Shown here piece after piece: positions 1 through 7,974 of a DNA stretch of 64,000 nucleotides. A program made the translations under genes and the position numbers. The stretch comes from CAVPWP01 sp963709395 (GTDB lineage: Bacteria > Pseudomonadota > Alphaproteobacteria > Rhodobacterales > Rhodobacteraceae): the NCBI GenBank assembly GCA_963709395.1, contig CAVPWP010000006.1, positions 1 through 64,000 on the forward strand, given 5' to 3'. The notes under the pieces are model-generated. The model was not told the DNA's origin. It made no database searches and worked only from the letters and a program-made list of their open reading frames with translations. The first letter of the stretch is position 1. Each line of letters begins with the position of its first letter.

Positions 1-9
1 ATAGGACGC

Positions 10-86
10 TGGCGATCCCGGGAGGACTCGAACCCCCAACATCCTGATTAGAAGTCAGGTGCTCTATCCAGTTGAGCTACGGGACC
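10..86 (-). tRNA. tRNA-Arg (anticodon TCT)
   Basis: Read on the minus strand this is a complete 77-nt cloverleaf. A 7-bp acceptor stem pairs GGTCCCG with CGGGATC (one G-T pair), followed by discriminator G and an encoded CCA at 10..12. The anticodon loop CTTCTAA gives anticodon TCT, which reads AGA, and the T loop carries GGTTCGAGTCC. Arg-TCT is a standard elongator tRNA. No partner tRNA is visible in the window. Confidence 0.96.
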
Positions 87-178
87 GCTCGGGCGCCTTT
101 GTGTGCGAAGCCCCGGTTTGCTTCAAGCGAAAGCTGGCGCGTCCCGGAAAATCGACCTTGCGCCGCCGCGTCGGGGCG

Positions 179-490
179 TCAGTGCGTCCAGGCCCCGCGC
201 CGGTCGGTGGCGAAATTCTCGCCATAGCCGCGCGGACGGATGTTGGGCTTGCGTGTCTTGGGTTCGAAGACCAGTGCGTCGATCCCATGCTCGCGCGCGT
301 ATTCAAGCGCCGCCTCTTTCGTCTCGAACCGAAGATGCACCTGCGACTCCATGTCCGAGGACGATGTCCAGCCCATCAGGGGGTCTACCTCGCGCGCGGA
401 TTCCGGCGCGAATTCGAGAACCCAGTGATGGGTTTTCGCATTGCCCGACGACATCGCCGTCCTTGCCGGTTGATAGATACGCGCTTGCAT
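179..490 (-). CDS. NDUFS4-like complex I accessory subunit (ETC complex I domain)
   Basis: This 103-residue protein matches the ETC_C1_NDUFS4 family (PF04800), the alphaproteobacterial relative of the mitochondrial 18-kDa accessory subunit of NADH:ubiquinone oxidoreductase. Visible hallmarks are the HHWVLEF segment near residue 21, the DPLMGW(T)SS block near residues 36-44 and the helix FETKEAALEYA. The Met at 490 gives the usual family length; 25 further residues upstream are in frame but Arg-rich and unlike the family. It stands alone beside the tRNA, away from any nuo operon, which is normal for this gene. A second complex-I-linked protein lies at 46327..46510. Confidence 0.88.
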   Translation of the reverse strand: MQARIYQPARTAMSSGNAKTHHWVLEFAPESAREVDPLMGWTSSSDMESQVHLRFETKEAALEYAREHGIDALVFEPKTRKPNIRPRGYGENFATDRRGAWTH

Positions 491-840
491 GGGTCGCCTC
501 CGTGCAGATTCTGACCGATCTCTACGGGAGAAACCACGGCCGGGGCAAGATACGAGGTGTCGCAAGCGGCAGGTCTGGCCGCCAGACGGCAGTGACTGCC
601 GGCCCGGAAACAGAGTGAGGGGTGGGGTGGAGCTGGATCCGGGCCGGCAGCCGGTACTGCTGCTTGCAATTCGAGATTAATCGGGCATTCCCGATCAATG
701 CAAGAAAAACTATCCTCAAGGTTGTATTTTTCGGCAAATTCTCGCCTAGACGCGTCACCCTGCGGCAACAAACAGCCAAAGCGCCCTGTTGAACCGGAAC
801 AAAAAGCGATCAAATCATGGGGGTCCGAAGGGAATCACCC
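491..840. other. Intergenic region upstream of uvrB
   Basis: I see no convincing gene in these 350 bases. The stretch from about 661 to 760 is clearly richer in A and T than its surroundings and probably holds the uvrB promoter. It contains a small perfect hairpin, ATCGGG (680..685), loop CATT, CCCGAT (690..695). I could not fix the -35 and -10 boxes; the best candidates have a poor spacer of 18-19. Two GAAC half-sites lie at 791..794 and 797..800, too close for a standard alphaproteobacterial LexA box. Confidence 0.5.
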
Positions 841-3018
841 ATGAACGAACCGATCCTCCACGCCCCCGCCCCCGATCTGCGCGTCCGCGACAAGCTTGAA
901 GGCGGCCGCCGCTTCGTCATGCACACCGAATTCAAGCCCGCCGGCGACCAGCCCACGGCCATCGCCGAGCTTGCCGAGGGTGTCGCATCGGGCGAACGCA
1001 ACCAGGTCCTTCTGGGCGCCACCGGCACCGGCAAGACCTTCACCATGGCCAAGGTGATCGAGGAAACCCAGCGCCCGGCGATCATCCTTGCCCCGAACAA
1101 GACGCTGGCCGCGCAGCTTTACGGCGAGTTCAAGGGCTTCTTTCCCGAGAACGCGGTCGAGTACTTCGTCAGCTACTACGACTACTACCAGCCCGAGGCC
1201 TATGTCGCGCGGTCGGACACCTATATCGAGAAGGAATCCCAGATCAACGAACAGATCGACCGGATGCGCCACTCGGCCACCCGGGCGCTTCTGGAACGCG
1301 ACGACGTGATCATCGTGGCCTCGGTGTCCTGCATCTACGGCATCGGCACCGTCGAGACCTACGGCGCCATGACCCAGGACCTGCAGGTCGGCAACGACTA
1401 CGACCAGCGCCAGGTCATCGCCGACCTCGTGGCCCAGCAATACCGCCGCAACGACGCGGGCTTCCAGCGCGGGTCGTTCCGGGTGCGCGGCGACAGCCTC
1501 GAGATCTGGCCCGCCCACCTCGACGACCGGGCCTGGAAGCTGTCCTTCTTCGGCGAGGAACTGGAATCGATCACCGAGTTCGATCCGCTGACCGGCGCCA
1601 AGACCGACAGTTTCGAGCGGATCCGCGTCTATGCCAACAGCCACTACGTCACGCCCAAGCCGACGATGAAGCAGGCGATCCAGGGCATCAAGAAAGAGCT
1701 GCGCCAGCGCCTCGACCAGCTGGTGAACGAAGGCAAGCTGCTGGAGGCGCAGCGGCTGGAACAGCGCACCAACTTCGACCTCGAGATGCTCGAGGCCACC
1801 GGCGTCTGCAACGGGATCGAGAACTACTCGCGCTATCTCACCGGCCGCGCGCCGGGCGAGCCGCCCCCCACCCTGTTCGAGTTCATCCCCGACAACGCCA
1901 TCGTCTTCGCCGATGAATCCCACGTCTCGGTTCCGCAGATCGGCGGCATGTACAAGGGCGACTACCGGCGCAAGTTCACCCTGGCCGAACACGGCTTCCG
2001 CCTGCCGTCCTGCATGGACAACCGCCCGCTCAAGTTCGAGGAATGGGACGCCATGCGCCCGCAATCGGTCTTCGTCAGCGCCACCCCCGCGTCGTGGGAG
2101 CTGGAGCAGGCCGGCGGCGTCTTCACCGAACAGGTCATCCGCCCCACCGGCCTTCTCGACCCGATGGTCGAGATCCGCCCGGTCGAGATGCAGGTCGACG
2201 ACCTGCTGGACGAGGTGCGCAAGGTGGCCGCCGCGGGCTTCCGCACGCTGGTCACCACGCTGACCAAGCGCATGGCCGAGGACCTGACCGAATACATGCA
2301 CGAACAGGGCATCCGCGTGCGCTACATGCATTCGGACATCGACACGATCGAACGGATCGAGATCCTGCGCGACCTGCGGCTTGGCGCCTTCGACGTGCTG
2401 GTGGGCATCAACCTTCTGCGCGAGGGCCTCGACATTCCCGAATGCGGGCTGGTGGCGATCCTCGATGCCGACAAGGAGGGGTTCCTGCGCTCGGAAACCT
2501 CGCTGATCCAGACCATCGGCCGCGCCGCGCGGAACTCGGAAGGCCGGGTCATCATGTATGCCGACCGCATCACCGGCAGCATGGAACGCGCGCTGATGGA
2601 GACCGACCGCCGCCGCGCCAAGCAGATCGCCTATAACGAGGAACACGGCATCACGCCCGAGACGATCCGCAAGAACGTCGATGACGTGCTGTCGGGCCTC
2701 TACAAGGGCGACGTCGACATGAACCGGGTGACCGCCAAGATCGACAAGCCGCTGCACGGCGCCAACCTCGAGGCGGTGCTGGACGGGCTGCGCACCGACA
2801 TGCGCAAGGCCGCCGAGAACCTGGAGTTCGAGGAAGCGGCACGGCTGCGCGACGAGATCAAGCGGCTGGAAACCGTGGACCTGGTGATCAGCGACGACCC
2901 GCTGGCGCGGCAGTATGCGGTGGAGAAGGCGGTGGAGGAGAGCGCCAAGGCGTCCGGGCGGAGCACGGCGGGCCGGGCCGGGCAGCGCGGTGGGAATGTG
3001 AAGCGGCGGGGGAGGTGA
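841..3018 (+). CDS. uvrB: Excinuclease ABC subunit B (UvrB)
   Basis: UvrB is the damage-verifying helicase-like subunit of nucleotide excision repair and works in the cytoplasm with UvrA and UvrC. The 725 residues carry Walker A GATGTGKT (about 59-66), the DNA-clamping beta-hairpin with YYDYYQPEAY (about 112-121), the helicase motif around NLLREGLDIPE, and a C-terminal UVR motif (LEFEEAARLRDEI) that contacts UvrC. Length is normal apart from a low-complexity, Gly/Arg-rich tail. I chose 841 rather than the in-frame ATG at 817 because GAAGGGA sits about 8 nt before it. There is no frameshift. Regulation is not clear from the upstream DNA. Confidence 0.98.
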   Translation: MNEPILHAPAPDLRVRDKLEGGRRFVMHTEFKPAGDQPTAIAELAEGVASGERNQVLLGATGTGKTFTMAKVIEETQRPAIILAPNKTLAAQLYGEFKGFFPENAVEYFVSYYDYYQPEAYVARSDTYIEKESQINEQIDRMRHSATRALLERDDVIIVASVSCIYGIGTVETYGAMTQDLQVGNDYDQRQVIADLVAQQYRRNDAGFQRGSFRVRGDSLEIWPAHLDDRAWKLSFFGEELESITEFDPLTGAKTDSFERIRVYANSHYVTPKPTMKQAIQGIKKELRQRLDQLVNEGKLLEAQRLEQRTNFDLEMLEATGVCNGIENYSRYLTGRAPGEPPPTLFEFIPDNAIVFADESHVSVPQIGGMYKGDYRRKFTLAEHGFRLPSCMDNRPLKFEEWDAMRPQSVFVSATPASWELEQAGGVFTEQVIRPTGLLDPMVEIRPVEMQVDDLLDEVRKVAAAGFRTLVTTLTKRMAEDLTEYMHEQGIRVRYMHSDIDTIERIEILRDLRLGAFDVLVGINLLREGLDIPECGLVAILDADKEGFLRSETSLIQTIGRAARNSEGRVIMYADRITGSMERALMETDRRRAKQIAYNEEHGITPETIRKNVDDVLSGLYKGDVDMNRVTAKIDKPLHGANLEAVLDGLRTDMRKAAENLEFEEAARLRDEIKRLETVDLVISDDPLARQYAVEKAVEESAKASGRSTAGRAGQRGGNVKRRGR

Positions 3019-3043
3019 GCGTTTTCGCGGGGTATTCAGCCTC

Positions 3044-3292
3044 TCACGCCGCCTCGCCGCCCACCCCAGATCGGTCCCCTCGCCCGGCAAGTAGCCCCTC
3101 GACCGAGATATCCTCGTCCAGCCCCTCCCAGTGGATGCCAAAGGGGGTCAGTTCGAAGGCCGCACGTTCATCCGCGCTGGCCGCCTTGAGCCGGGGGAAC
3201 CATGAAAGCGGCACGCCGATGACGCGACCGTCGGACAGACCCACCCACATCTGGTCACCCTCGAACCCTACGCTTTCAGCCGAAATGCTCAT
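3044..3292 (-). CDS. DUF2442 domain protein
   Basis: An 82-residue small protein of the DUF2442 family (pattern LSDGRxIxVPLxWFPRL, then HWEGLDEDISVEGLL). Members usually follow a DUF4160 gene, as here: the upstream gene overlaps this start by 17 nt, so the two should be co-translated. The pair behaves like a small toxin-antitoxin-style module in many genomes, but to my knowledge no biochemical role is firmly established. The Gly/Ala-rich last 15 residues are not part of the conserved domain. Confidence 0.85.
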   Translation of the reverse strand: MSISAESVGFEGDQMWVGLSDGRVIGVPLSWFPRLKAASADERAAFELTPFGIHWEGLDEDISVEGLLAGRGDRSGVGGEAA

Positions 3293-3518
3293 GCCACGCC
3301 GTCCTGATCTCGTCCTGCCGTTCCTCGACGATCCGCTTCAGCTGACGAAGCGTCCGCGCGTCAAACCCGGCGCTGCGCGCCAGTGCCGCCTTCGGCGTCA
3401 CCCAGAACTTGGCTTCGGCCCCGTCCCGGACGACATGCACATGAACAGGCTCACGCGGATCACCTTCGTTCGAATAAAAGAAGAACCGAAAACCATCATA
3501 TCGGAAAACCGTCGGCAT
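3276..3518 (-). CDS. DUF4160 domain protein
   Basis: About 80 residues matching DUF4160: start MPTVFRYDGFRFFFYSNE, then the HVHV motif (REPVHVHVVRDG) and a C-terminal helix with RQLKRIVEERQDEI. The Met at 3518 is chosen because the family almost always begins MPTV; an in-frame ATG at 3530 adds four residues. It is the first gene of a two-gene unit with the DUF2442 gene (17-nt overlap). An inverted repeat spans its start region (3520..3553), suggesting autoregulation. The pairing resembles toxin-antitoxin loci, but toxicity is only a guess. Confidence 0.83.
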   Translation of the reverse strand: MPTVFRYDGFRFFFYSNEGDPREPVHVHVVRDGAEAKFWVTPKAALARSAGFDARTLRQLKRIVEERQDEIRTAWHEHFG

Positions 3519-3519
3519 G

Positions 3520-3553
3520 CCAAAGCGCATAACCCTAATGCGTTTCGCTTTGG
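3520..3553. promoter_or_regulatory. Inverted repeat over the DUF4160 start (possible operator)
   Basis: CCAAAGCG (3520..3527) is mirrored by CGCTTTGG (3546..3553), and inside it CGCAT (3526..3530) is mirrored by ATGCG (3538..3542). The repeat covers the start codon and leader of the DUF4160/DUF2442 pair. This is where an autoregulatory operator of a toxin-antitoxin-like operon would sit, or it could form an mRNA hairpin at the start. Binding is inferred only from the symmetry. Confidence 0.4.
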
Positions 3554-3590
3554 TTGACAGATCATGCCTTAGAGGCTGGCGGACTTCCCC

Positions 3591-3845
3591 CTAAACCCGC
3601 TTCACCACCCGGATCAGCACCAGAAGGATCACCGCTCCGATCGTGGCGTGGATGATCGACCCGATCATCCCGCCCCCGGCGGCCCAGCCAAGGCGGGGCA
3701 GGATGAACCCGGCCAGAACCGCCCCCACGATGCCCACGACGATGTTGCCCACAAGTCCGAAGCCCGCACCCTTCACCATCTGCCCGGCCAGCCAGCCGGC
3801 CACGGCGCCGACGATCAGCATCGCCAGTATCGATCCCAGTCCCAT
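3591..3845 (-). CDS. GlsB/YeaQ/YmgE-type small membrane protein
   Basis: An 84-residue protein of the transglycosylase-associated family (PF04226), often linked to general stress. It has three hydrophobic segments (about residues 3-20, 28-50 and 58-80) with the typical Gly-rich pattern: GAVAGWLAGQ, GFGLVGNIVVGIVGAVLAG and a final ATIGAVILLVLIRVVKR. It should be an inner-membrane protein. It is a single gene, divergent from the transporter at 4015. Function is known only by association. Confidence 0.9.
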   Translation of the reverse strand: MGLGSILAMLIVGAVAGWLAGQMVKGAGFGLVGNIVVGIVGAVLAGFILPRLGWAAGGGMIGSIIHATIGAVILLVLIRVVKRV

Positions 3846-4014
3846 GATGGTCCCTCCTGTTGCTGACCGAGACTACCAGCCAGGCAGGCTTTGGCAAACG
3901 TCCCATCCGCGGCATCCCACGGGGGACGAGGACGATCCTTCTTGATCGGTTTCCGACCTGTGGTACCTTCAATGACATTCTAGAAGACCCCCTTTTTCAG
4001 TTTCGAGGCATTTC

Positions 4015-4353
4015 ATGACAAACCTTGCTTTCGGGCTTGGCTTTACACTGGTCACAGCCATCGTCATCATCCTTGCCGATCTCATCCTCAAGCTCGCCGC
4101 CGATCGCGATCACGCTGTCATTTCGGCCCTCGTGGTGGCGGCCTGCGTTCTTTACGCCGTGTCGGCGCTGCTGTGGTTCGGGGCGATGCGTCACGTCACG
4201 CTTGCGCAGGCCGGGGTCGCCTACTCGATGTTCTCGCTGATCGCGCTTGCCCTTCTCGGGGCCTTGTTGTTCGGCGAAACGCTCCGCGCCCGCGAATTCG
4301 CCGGACTTGGATGCGCGGTGGCGGCCATGGCCCTGATGACCCGGGTCAGCTGA
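4015..4353 (+). CDS. Small EamA/DMT-superfamily membrane protein
   Basis: 112 residues with four predicted membrane helices (about 5-25, 35-55, 63-83 and 90-108), the layout of a half-size drug/metabolite transporter. The segment LFGETLRAREFAGLGCAVAA resembles the last EamA/EmrE helix pair (LxFGExLxxxxxxGxxLI). Such proteins act as dimers in the inner membrane. The substrate cannot be told: the classic EmrE Glu in helix 1 is not evident, so multidrug export should not be assumed. It lies alone between divergent and same-strand small genes. Confidence 0.7.
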   Translation: MTNLAFGLGFTLVTAIVIILADLILKLAADRDHAVISALVVAACVLYAVSALLWFGAMRHVTLAQAGVAYSMFSLIALALLGALLFGETLRAREFAGLGCAVAAMALMTRVS

Positions 4354-4410
4354 CGACGGCGACGGGCGGCAAGATCTGGCCATCAGGGGCGATCCGCCTA
4401 TGTTCACACC

Positions 4411-4845
4411 ATGCGTTGCGCCCTGACCCTTGCCCTTGCCCTCGCCGCCGCCCCCGCCGCGGCGTGGGAGTTCACGCCGGTCCCGGTCTGCACGCTCAGC
4501 CACGAAACGCCCGAGGCCAGCGTCGCCGTGACCTATGACCCGCGCCGGGACCAGCCCTATGCCATCGCCATCACGCTGGAGGGCCCCTGGCCCGAGGGGC
4601 CGCTCTTCGGCATCCGCTATGACGGCGGGCGGGCGCAGGCGATCACCACCGACCGTCACGTCCTGTCGGACGGCGGGCGCACCCTGACGGTCACCGACCG
4701 CGGCTTTGGAAACGTGCTCGACGGGCTTCAGTTCAACTCGACCGCGACCGCCGTGACCGGGGACCGCGCGGTGACCCTGCCCCTTGCAGGCGCGGCGCCC
4801 GAGGTCGAGGCCTTCCGCGCCTGCGCCACGGCGCCGCTCGCCTGA
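4411..4845 (+). CDS. Exported protein of unknown function
   Basis: 144 residues beginning with a clear signal peptide (hydrophobic core about 4-17, cleavage near AAA-WEF), so it is probably periplasmic. The mature part is beta-rich with two Cys (one in the segment VCTLSH, one near the C-terminus, FRACAT) that could form a disulfide. I do not recognise a characterised family; similar small proteins recur in Rhodobacterales. It converges with the metallopeptidase gene at 4863. Confidence 0.65.
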   Translation: MRCALTLALALAAAPAAAWEFTPVPVCTLSHETPEASVAVTYDPRRDQPYAIAITLEGPWPEGPLFGIRYDGGRAQAITTDRHVLSDGGRTLTVTDRGFGNVLDGLQFNSTATAVTGDRAVTLPLAGAAPEVEAFRACATAPLA

Positions 4846-4862
4846 GGGCGAGCCCGCTCCGG

Positions 4863-5678
4863 TCAGGGCCGATCGCCCCCGTCCGGCGGGCGGCAGTCAT
4901 AGATCGACCCGTCGGGCATCACGCAGAGCTCAACGTAGAAATCGCTGTCCAGCAGGTCATAGCTTGGCAGTCTGTGGGTCCTGTCGACCCGGTCGAGATA
5001 GTCCGAGCAGGTGGCGAGATAGTACCGGTCCCGCCGCCAGTCCGACTCGTACCACTGTGAAAAGGCCGCCCCCATCGCCCGCGCCGCCGACCCCGAGGCC
5101 GCCCTCTCGGTCGCATAGGCCGCCGGAATGTCGGCATAGTTCGGGAACTGCGCCAGCGCGTCCCAGAGCGCGCTGTCGCCCGCCTCCTTCGCCTCGAACG
5201 CGACATGGGCCGTGACAGCGCCCGCGTCGGCCTCCATCGCGAAGGTCGCCCGCGCGACCTCCTCCATGGCAAGGCTGTCAGAGGGGCACGCCCCGCGCCC
5301 CACCTGGTCGAGATGGCGCAACTCGTGGATCAGCACCGCCAACTGCTGGGCCTCGGTCAGCCCGTCGAGCAGCGCGACCCTGTTCGATTCGACATCGAAA
5401 TAGCCCCGTGGGCCAGCCGAGCGGGCCTCGAGACAGATTTCCGGCGCGTAGAGGTCCAGCGCGCGTAGAAGCGATGGATAGGCGGTCGCATGGTCGCGAA
5501 ACGTCCCGACCAGCGCGACAAGCGGCGCCTCGCCCGGGGTCTCGGCGGATACGTAGGGCGCCGCGACGCAGACCGCGCCTGGGTTCGTCTCGGCCAGCGC
5601 CGGAGCGGCCGGGTCGCCAAGCAAGAGGCTGCAAAGGACACACGCAGCCAGGCGGGCGGTATGCGCGCCCGGAGTCAT
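4863..5678 (-). CDS. Exported putative metallopeptidase (DUF6782-like)
   Basis: 271 residues from the Met at 5678, chosen because it gives a normal signal peptide (hydrophobic core LAACVLCSLLL, cleavage around ALA-ETN). The key feature is LIHELRHLDQ near the middle, a HExxH-like zinc-peptidase motif with the second His in HELRH. A downstream Glu/Asp-rich helix (EEVARATFAMEADA) could supply the third ligand. Several Cys suggest disulfides in the periplasm. The start overlaps the carbonic anhydrase stop by 4 nt (ATGA), so they are co-transcribed. The family name is tentative. Confidence 0.65.
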   Translation of the reverse strand: MTPGAHTARLAACVLCSLLLGDPAAPALAETNPGAVCVAAPYVSAETPGEAPLVALVGTFRDHATAYPSLLRALDLYAPEICLEARSAGPRGYFDVESNRVALLDGLTEAQQLAVLIHELRHLDQVGRGACPSDSLAMEEVARATFAMEADAGAVTAHVAFEAKEAGDSALWDALAQFPNYADIPAAYATERAASGSAARAMGAAFSQWYESDWRRDRYYLATCSDYLDRVDRTHRLPSYDLLDSDFYVELCVMPDGSIYDCRPPDGGDRP

Positions 5679-6292
5679 CCGCCGGTTTGTCGTTCCATCC
5701 AGTCCCTGCGCCGGACAGAACATCCCAGATCGTGCAGCAGCCCGTCCTTCAACCGGTAGATCAGGCCGTGCACCACGACCTCCGCACCGGCGGACCACGC
5801 GCGGTGCAGGATCGGCGTTTCCGCCACGGCCGCCACGCCAGCGATCACGTTGAGTTCGGCGAGCCGGTCCTCGCGCTCCTGCCGGGTCAGGCCGGAGAGT
5901 TCGTGCTGGTGGCTGCGGCCCAGCTGGCGGATCGGTTCGAGCCAGTGGTCGGACAGCGTGTGGGTAAGGTCGGTCATCGCCGCCTTCACCCCGCCGCAGC
6001 CATAATGGCCCGTGACGATGATCTTGCGGATCTCGAGCGACTCCACCGCGAATTCAAGCGTGGTCAGGAAGTTCATGTCCGACGAATGGATCACGTTCGC
6101 CACGTTGCGGTGAACGAAGACTTCGCCCGGATCGAGACCCGCGATCACGTTGGCGGGCACCCGGCTGTCCGAGCAGCCGATCCAGAAGAACTCGGGCCTT
6201 TGCTGTTGGACCAAGCGGCCGAAATAGCCCGGCTCTTCGGTCTGCCGACCGGCCGCCCATTCGCGGTTGCGCCTGAGAAGATCCTGAACCAT
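5675..6292 (-). CDS. Beta-carbonic anhydrase
   Basis: Interconverts CO2 and bicarbonate. The 205-residue protein has all beta-class residues: C40 with the D42/R44 dyad in CSDSR, H96 in GHYGCGG and C99, so zinc is bound by C40, H96 and C99. HRNVAN follows as expected. It lacks a signal peptide and should be cytoplasmic. The following exported metallopeptidase gene overlaps its stop by 4 nt, an arrangement with no obvious functional logic. Confidence 0.95.
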   Translation of the reverse strand: MVQDLLRRNREWAAGRQTEEPGYFGRLVQQQRPEFFWIGCSDSRVPANVIAGLDPGEVFVHRNVANVIHSSDMNFLTTLEFAVESLEIRKIIVTGHYGCGGVKAAMTDLTHTLSDHWLEPIRQLGRSHQHELSGLTRQEREDRLAELNVIAGVAAVAETPILHRAWSAGAEVVVHGLIYRLKDGLLHDLGCSVRRRDWMERQTGG

Positions 6293-6357
6293 GCCTGCCC
6301 TCCGTGCCGCTGTCGCGATAGCACGGAGACCGGACGGTTGACGAGACCCCGGAACGC

Positions 6358-6648
6358 CTAGAAGTCGAACAGTTCCTCGAGGAACCCGCCCCGCTTCTTT
6401 CTGGGGTGGCCGCGATGATCCTGGCCCCGGTAATCCTGGCCCCGATAATCCTGGCCATGATCGTCGTAGCCCCGGGGCGCGGTTGCCTGAGGCGGGGGCG
6501 GCGGGGCGGCCGCCGGAACGCTGCGCTCGATGATCTTGTCGAGTTCGCCCCGGTCAAGCCAGACACCGCGGCACTGGGGGCAGTAATCGATCTCGACTCC
6601 CTGTCGGTCGGCCATGACAAGCTGGGTTCCGTCGATCGGGCAAAGCAT
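6358..6648 (-). CDS. zf-TFIIB zinc-ribbon protein with Gly/Tyr/Arg repeats
   Basis: 96 residues. The N-terminus is a zf-TFIIB zinc ribbon (C3-P-x-D ... Y-C-P-x-C-R-G-V-W-L-D-R-G-E-L), a family found across bacteria with no settled role. It is followed by a proline stretch and about three tandem copies of a 5-residue unit (GQDYR), encoded by 15-bp DNA repeats around 6416..6462, then a basic patch and a hydrophobic end (GGFLEELFDF). The low-complexity tail could bind nucleic acid; that is inference. Confidence 0.82.
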   Translation of the reverse strand: MLCPIDGTQLVMADRQGVEIDYCPQCRGVWLDRGELDKIIERSVPAAAPPPPPQATAPRGYDDHGQDYRGQDYRGQDHRGHPRKKRGGFLEELFDF

Positions 6649-6796
6649 CGGAAAATCCTTTCATTCGGGTCGAAACGCAGATGGCGTTCCACGCTCCCTG
6701 AATCAAGGTGGCGCGACACGTTCGCGCCCTATCCCGCGTCGATCTCACCCTTTTGTTATCCCGGCCCCTGACCCGACCGGGCCGGAGTGGCCGCGC

Positions 6797-7367
6797 TCAC
6801 GCGTGATCGAACCCCGTCTTCAGGATCACCGGCACGATCAGATCCTCCTCGTCGGTCAGGTGCCGGTCTAGCATCCGGTGGAACCCGCCCAGAAGGGCGT
6901 GGAACTCACCCACCGCTTCGCGCGCGGCGGCCTCATCGGCCAGGCGCGACAGGACCGCATTCGCCCCTTGGGCGAAAGCGTCGAGGTGGCCGTGCAGGGC
7001 GTGGTGGTCGGCGTCAAGCATGCCGAACCCCGCCTCGATCCGCCGATCCAGCGTGACGAGCTGCGGGAAATAATGCGCATCCTCGATCTGGTGGTGGCCG
7101 TGAAGCTGGTTGAGGAAGAACCCGCCGAAGCGGGACAGGCGCGGCCCATATCCCCTGCAGATCGATCCTGCGGTCGATCGCCTCTTCCGCGTCTGACTGG
7201 AGCTGCCCGAGGACCTGCCGGAACATGAGATGCCGTTCGAGCCAGAACTGCACCATGCCGCCGAAATGCGGATGCGCCTCCCAGGTCTCGCGCGGGATCT
7301 CGTCCAGAAGGACGCGCAGCGCCTCGGGCAGCCCGTTTCGTGTCTCGAGGGTCAGATCGTCGATCAT
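6797..7367 (-). CDS. Hemerythrin-domain protein (apparent frameshift)
   Basis: A hemerythrin-like four-helix protein, expected to bind a di-iron centre. Residues pointing to this are HxxxE/HxxxxH-type ligands in LNQLHGHHQIEDAHYFPQL, ADHHALHGHLD and RHLTDEEDLIVPV. The reading frame breaks at a run of four C (7152..7155). Removing one base joins the first about 72 codons to the rest and yields a full-length 189-residue protein, so this is most likely a sequence error. The ATG at 7367 overlaps the stop of the rhodanese gene by 4 nt (ATGA), indicating translational coupling. Confidence 0.85.
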
Positions 7368-7960
7368 CCGCCGGGTTGCGTCACGGTCAGGCCAAGCACC
7401 CGCCAGCTTTGCATACCGCCGCGGTAGTAGGAAATCCGGTCGGCCGGATAGCCTTCCTCGATCATCCGGCGGATCGCGGTCGGCGACTGCCCGCACCAGA
7501 GGCCATTGCAGAACAGCGCCACGGGACGGGCGTTGGTACAATCCCATCCCTCGAAATCCAGTTCGCAGCCAAGCTCGCCCAGCCGGTCGGTCATCTCGGT
7601 ATAGGGCATGTTGATGGCGCCCGGGATGGTGCCGCCCGCGTACCAGTCAGGGGTACGGCTGTCGACGACCGTCACGTCCGGGTCCTGCAGCGCGGCGATC
7701 AGTTCAAGCTCGCCGATCGTGGTCACACCCTCGGCCGGGGTCATCGGCTGGATGCAGAAATCGGGGCAGGGCCGCGAGGTGCGGGCCCATTCGCCGGTCA
7801 CTACGTTCTCGGGGTCCTGAATGCGGCTGATGTCCACCGGCCCCGACAGTGTCTCGACCGTGACGCTGGGCATATCCGGGGCGATGTTCACCCCGTCCGC
7901 GAGGACGGGCCCCGCGGCAAATGCTGCGGTGATTGCGGCGGCAAGTGCGATGTTTCGCAT
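7364..7960 (-). CDS. Exported rhodanese-domain protein
   Basis: 198 residues with a signal peptide (core IALAAAITAAFAAG, cleavage after VLA), then one rhodanese domain. The domain shows VVDSRTPDWYAGGTIPGAINMPY, and an active-site loop with the Cys in ALFCNGLWCGQSP, which has a second Cys four residues later. It should be periplasmic and could handle sulfur transfer. The Met at 7960 follows an AAGGAGGAA ribosome site and gives the signal peptide. Downstream hemerythrin overlaps by 4 nt; the AhpD-like gene is 14 nt upstream, so the three form one operon. Confidence 0.88.
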   Translation of the reverse strand: MRNIALAAAITAAFAAGPVLADGVNIAPDMPSVTVETLSGPVDISRIQDPENVVTGEWARTSRPCPDFCIQPMTPAEGVTTIGELELIAALQDPDVTVVDSRTPDWYAGGTIPGAINMPYTEMTDRLGELGCELDFEGWDCTNARPVALFCNGLWCGQSPTAIRRMIEEGYPADRISYYRGGMQSWRVLGLTVTQPGG

Positions 7961-7974
7961 GATGTCTTCCTCCT

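Noticed and set aside
59..514. Forward open frame over the tRNA and NDUFS4-like gene
   Set aside because: It starts inside the tRNA and runs antisense to a well-supported gene.
791..800. GAAC-CG-GAAC before uvrB as a LexA (SOS) box
   Set aside because: Alphaproteobacterial LexA sites need about seven bases between half-sites; here there are two.
835..3141. 768-codon open frame antisense to uvrB
   Set aside because: It mirrors uvrB in a GC-rich genome; its composition (His/Arg/Val/Gly-rich) and lack of any domain mark it as a shadow.
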